64,000 nt of DNA, from contig NZ_JABBGJ010000022.1 in NCBI RefSeq assembly GCF_012927345.1, positions 1-64,000 on the forward strand, given 5' to 3'. The notes under the pieces are model-generated. The model saw only the letters and a program-made list of their open reading frames with translations, made no database searches and was not told the DNA's origin. This document shows, piece after piece, positions 62,605 through 64,000 of the stretch (position 1 is the first letter of the stretch; each line of letters opens with the position of its first letter). Both the position numbers and the translations under genes were made by a program. The DNA is from Paraburkholderia polaris. GTDB taxonomy: Bacteria > Pseudomonadota > Gammaproteobacteria > Burkholderiales > Burkholderiaceae.

Positions 62605-64000
62605 TTGCGTTGCATGATCTGTTGTCGGCGGGCCAAGGAGCCTCCGTCGTGAATGCACCGGTATGCCGCGACGGCGGTGCGGTGCTCGACCGCGCTGCGT
62701 TTCGCGCGCGCGTCTCGGCTCTGGTCACGCTGATGCAAACGCAAGACGCGCAACGTTACGCGTTGTGCGTCGACGATCCGTTCGATTTCGCCTGCGCGCT
62801 GTTTGCGTTGTTCGCATGCGGCAAGGAGCCGGTGATTCCGGCCAATGCGACGCCGGGCTATCTCGCCGATCTCGCCGACGCGTACGACGCCGTGCTGACC
62901 GACGCCGACCTGCCACATGGTGTGCGAGACGCCGATACCGATGCCTACGCCGACGTCACACACGCGCCAGGCGTCGCACATACGATCGATCCGCAAGCCC
63001 CGTTGACGCTCTATACCTCCGGCAGCAGCGGCACCCCCAAGCCGATCCGCAAGACGCTCGCGCAATTCAATGCCGAAGTGCACACGCTCGAAAAGCAGTG
63101 GGGCGCTCTGGTCGGCGACGCGACGATGCTCGCGAGCGTGCCGCATCATCACATCTACGGTTTGCTGTTTCGCGTGTTGTGGCCGCTTGCAGCGGGCCGC
63201 GCGTTCGACCGCGCGATCAGCCTCGAGCCTGTGCATTTGCAAGCGCAGATCGAGCAATGCGGCGCGACGGTGGTCGTCTCGACGCCCGCGCAATTGTCGC
63301 GTTGGCCCGCCTTGCCCGGTTTCGCCGCCTTGACACCGGCGCCGCGCGCATTCTTTTCTTCAGGCGGCCCGCTCGCCCTGGAAGCCGCGCAGGAATACGC
63401 GACGGCCTACGGCGCTGCGCCGCTCGAAATTTACGGCAGTACGGAAACCGGCGGCATCGCGTGGCGTCGCCAGGACCAGACCGATGCCTGGCAACCGGTG
63501 ACCGGTATCGAAGTACGCCGCGACGAAGACGGTGCGCTGAACGTTCGCTCGCCGCATCTCGATCACGCCGGCTGGCATCGTACGGACGACAAAATCGCGT
63601 TCGACGCTGACGGCCGCTTCCGCCTGCAAGGCCGGCTCGATCGCGTTCTCAAGCTGGACGGCAAGCGCGTGTCGCTGCCGGAGCTCGAAGCGCGACTCGC
63701 GCTGCATCCGTATGTTGCGCAAGCGGCGATCGTGCCGCTGGAAGGCGCTTCGCGCGAGCGCGTCGGCGCCGTGGTGGCGCTAACCGAAGCCGGCAGCGAG
63801 GCATTGCGCGCCGAAGGCCGTGTGCCGCTCGCGCAAACCCTGCGCCGGCATCTGGCTGCTTATTTCGATATGGTGGTGCTGCCGCGTCATTGGCGTTTTC
63901 GCCTCGCCTTGCCGTTCGACGCGCGGGGCAAACTGCCGGTGGCCGCGGTCGCGGCGGCGTTCGAGCCGCGCGCGGACGGTGTGGAAGTGCTCGCCGAAGC
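62601..64000 (+). CDS. AMP-dependent acyl/aryl ligase (cut by the window end)
   Basis: The frame runs from ATG 62601 through the window end with no stop, at least 466 residues. Motifs of the adenylate-forming family are present: LYTSGSSGTPKPIRK (A3 ATP loop), YGSTETGG (A5), and RLDRVLKLDGKRVSLPELE (A8-A10 region). It is expected to activate an aromatic or fatty acyl starter and load a carrier protein of this cluster. Some relatives are fused to a dehydratase-like domain, which cannot be seen here. Confidence 0.9.
   Translation, partial: MIALHDLLSAGQGASVVNAPVCRDGGAVLDRAAFRARVSALVTLMQTQDAQRYALCVDDPFDFACALFALFACGKEPVIPANATPGYLADLADAYDAVLTDADLPHGVRDADTDAYADVTHAPGVAHTIDPQAPLTLYTSGSSGTPKPIRKTLAQFNAEVHTLEKQWGALVGDATMLASVPHHHIYGLLFRVLWPLAAGRAFDRAISLEPVHLQAQIEQCGATVVVSTPAQLSRWPALPGFAALTPAPRAFFSSGGPLALEAAQEYATAYGAAPLEIYGSTETGGIAWRRQDQTDAWQPVTGIEVRRDEDGALNVRSPHLDHAGWHRTDDKIAFDADGRFRLQGRLDRVLKLDGKRVSLPELEARLALHPYVAQAAIVPLEGASRERVGAVVALTEAGSEALRAEGRVPLAQTLRRHLAAYFDMVVLPRHWRFRLALPFDARGKLPVAAVAAAFEPRADGVEVLAE

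Overview
The window reads as chromosome of a Burkholderia/Paraburkholderia-type betaproteobacterium. Evidence: high-GC coding sequence, an OpcP-type porin, and the blocks gmk-rpoZ-spoT(rsh)-tRNA-Arg-greB, hemW-rdgB-rph and hemL-ribD-ribE-ribB(X)-ribH-nusB-aminotransferase. The genus is inferred from gene content and order only; no search was run.

Bases 1 to about 11,950 are an accessory island with lower-GC stretches, an IS21-family end at the left edge and several genes I cannot name. Two parts stand out. (1) Bases 2899-6297 form one minus-strand operon behind a good sigma-70-type promoter: an 87-aa small protein, a 62-aa leader-like peptide ending in DGNIIF, two tandem paralogous radical SAM enzymes with extra C-terminal cysteines, and a haem-oxygenase-like di-metal oxidase. 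This has the logic of a ribosomal-peptide (RiPP) or peptide-derived cofactor pathway, and I cannot match it to a named family. A divergent gene (6701-7264) encodes a protein with ten cysteines in its last 43 residues. (2) Bases about 8779-10714 look like a retron: a structured non-coding stretch bounded by a perfect 10-bp inverted repeat, an 80-aa helical protein, an Xre-type HTH protein and a reverse transcriptase with NAxxH and YVDD motifs. The rest of the island holds an uncharacterised pair (294-2139), a two-gene membrane operon (7470-8123), and a small basic protein (8346-8645) whose decayed duplicate lies at 2523-2737, so the copies bracket the radical SAM operon.

From about 11,986 the content is core chromosome: YggT, EthD-type and Rossmann/DUF2520 proteins, a threonine dehydratase, a LysE-type exporter, UbiD, a lytic transglycosylase behind a long structured leader, then the riboflavin/haem block (20.7-27.7 kb), an MFS exporter, RidA, tRNA-Ser(UGA), hemW-rdgB-rph divergent from yicC-gmk-rpoZ-spoT, two identical tRNA-Arg(ACG) genes, greB, a porin, a cold-shock protein, a DnaQ/GIY-YIG fusion, a periplasmic chorismate mutase, an aldo-keto reductase with a divergent LysR regulator, a UvrA paralogue, tRNA-Thr(CGU), fbp, a HigBA toxin-antitoxin pair, pepN, a DUF4136 lipoprotein, and a GDT1/UPF0016 manganese exporter behind a yybP-ykoY riboswitch.

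The last 4.1 kb (59,893 to the window end) starts an aryl-polyene-type fatty-acid-like gene cluster: ketoacyl-synthase-like chain-length factor, acyltransferase, two acyl carrier proteins, a membrane protein and an AMP-dependent ligase cut by the window edge, all with overlapping or near-touching reading frames.

Two coding genes under 60 aa were found by eye (14347-14508, 46207-46356). Two candidate small RNAs or structured leaders are proposed (42687-42770; 19036-19174).
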